Source: Vicingaceae bacterium (lineage in GTDB: Bacteria; Bacteroidota; Bacteroidia; Flavobacteriales_E; Vicingaceae). From it: a stretch of DNA of 45,199 nucleotides. This document shows, one piece after another, positions 45,095 to 45,199 of this stretch. The notes under the pieces are model-generated. The model searched no databases and was not told where the DNA came from. It saw only the letters and a list, made by a program, of their open reading frames with translations. The position numbers and the translations under genes are program-made. Each line of letters opens with the position of its first letter. Position 1 is the stretch's first letter. The stretch covers positions 1-45,199 of the forward strand of contig JARGOE010000008.1 in assembly GCA_029210015.1 (NCBI GenBank). Reading direction: 5' to 3'.

Positions 45095-45199
45095 TTACAA
45101 GGAAACCTTATGCACATCAATAGCAGTACAGAGACGATTAAATATTTCATCTATTGAACCAACACCATCAATTTTCTCAAATTTATTTTGAGCGGAATA
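45095..45199 (-). CDS. adk: Adenylate kinase, C-terminal end (runs off the window)
   Basis: Only the last 34 residues lie in the window. The frame ends with TAA at 45095-45097 and reads KFEKIDGVGSIDEIFNRLC. This matches the C-terminus of Bacteroidota adenylate kinases (the pattern is DG.G...EI..RLC). The neighbour obgE supports the call, since adk-obgE is a common pair. The N-terminal catalytic part is outside the window. Confidence 0.8.
   Translation of the reverse strand, partial: YSAQNKFEKIDGVGSIDEIFNRLCTAIDVHKVSL

Noticed and set aside
1-45199. CRISPR array, insertion sequence, prophage or integron
   Set aside because: No repeat-spacer pattern, transposase, integrase or terminal inverted repeats were seen on either strand.

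Overview
The window is chromosomal DNA of a member of the Bacteroidota, most likely order Flavobacteriales. The evidence is low GC, almost no Shine-Dalgarno sequences, two secreted proteins with type IX secretion (T9SS) C-terminal sorting domains, promoter boxes of the Bacteroidota type (TTTG, about 19 nt, TAnnTTTG) and typical gene pairings (alaS next to an M23 peptidase; adk-obgE). Species cannot be fixed from the sequence alone. There is no insertion sequence, prophage or CRISPR array.

Layout. 1-4.1 kb: the 5' part of alaS (minus), a divergent membrane-anchored M23 peptidase, then a minus-strand group with a lysophospholipid acyltransferase, a LysM glucosaminidase and a PLP-dependent ACC deaminase/D-cysteine desulfhydrase homologue. 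4.1-10.5 kb: a 58-residue Cys-rich protein missing from the ORF track, urocanate hydratase (hutU), and two divergent T9SS cargo proteins (one with a PA domain, one with Asp boxes), bounded by two strong hairpin terminators. 10.5-14 kb: pheT, an outer-membrane beta-barrel protein and tRNA-Val(UAC).

14-38 kb is a surface polysaccharide locus. It holds galE, methyltransferases, a Wzx-like flippase, a membrane methyltransferase-glycosyltransferase fusion, seven further glycosyltransferases, a sugar epimerase, and a HisH/HisF/amidotransferase cassette of the kind that puts acetamidino groups on sugars. It also holds a transglutaminase-like membrane protein, an SGNH-like protein and a tandem pair of paralogous polytopic membrane proteins of unknown function. 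The central plus-strand block (19.1-30.4 kb) is nearly gapless and reads as one operon. Housekeeping rdgB and ddl sit inside the locus, followed by two more glycosyltransferases. No initiating sugar-phosphate transferase, Wza/Wzc export genes or recognisable Wzy polymerase is seen, so part of the pathway lies elsewhere or is carried by the unknown membrane proteins.

38-45 kb: a minus-strand signalling operon (stand-alone carboxypeptidase-regulatory/TonB-plug protein, ECF sigma factor, zinc-finger anti-sigma protein with TPR tail), then a lipoprotein M13 metallopeptidase coupled to an AlkC-type DNA glycosylase, and finally obgE with the 3' end of adk.

The most rewarding points are the HisF paralogue that has lost its cyclase aspartate yet keeps the ammonia-gate residues, the duplicated membrane proteins, the barrel-less receptor plug in the sigma-factor operon, the methyltransferase-glycosyltransferase fusion, and a helically phased GTTAA repeat between alaS and the M23 gene. 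Nothing in the window amounts to a clearly new system; these are candidates.
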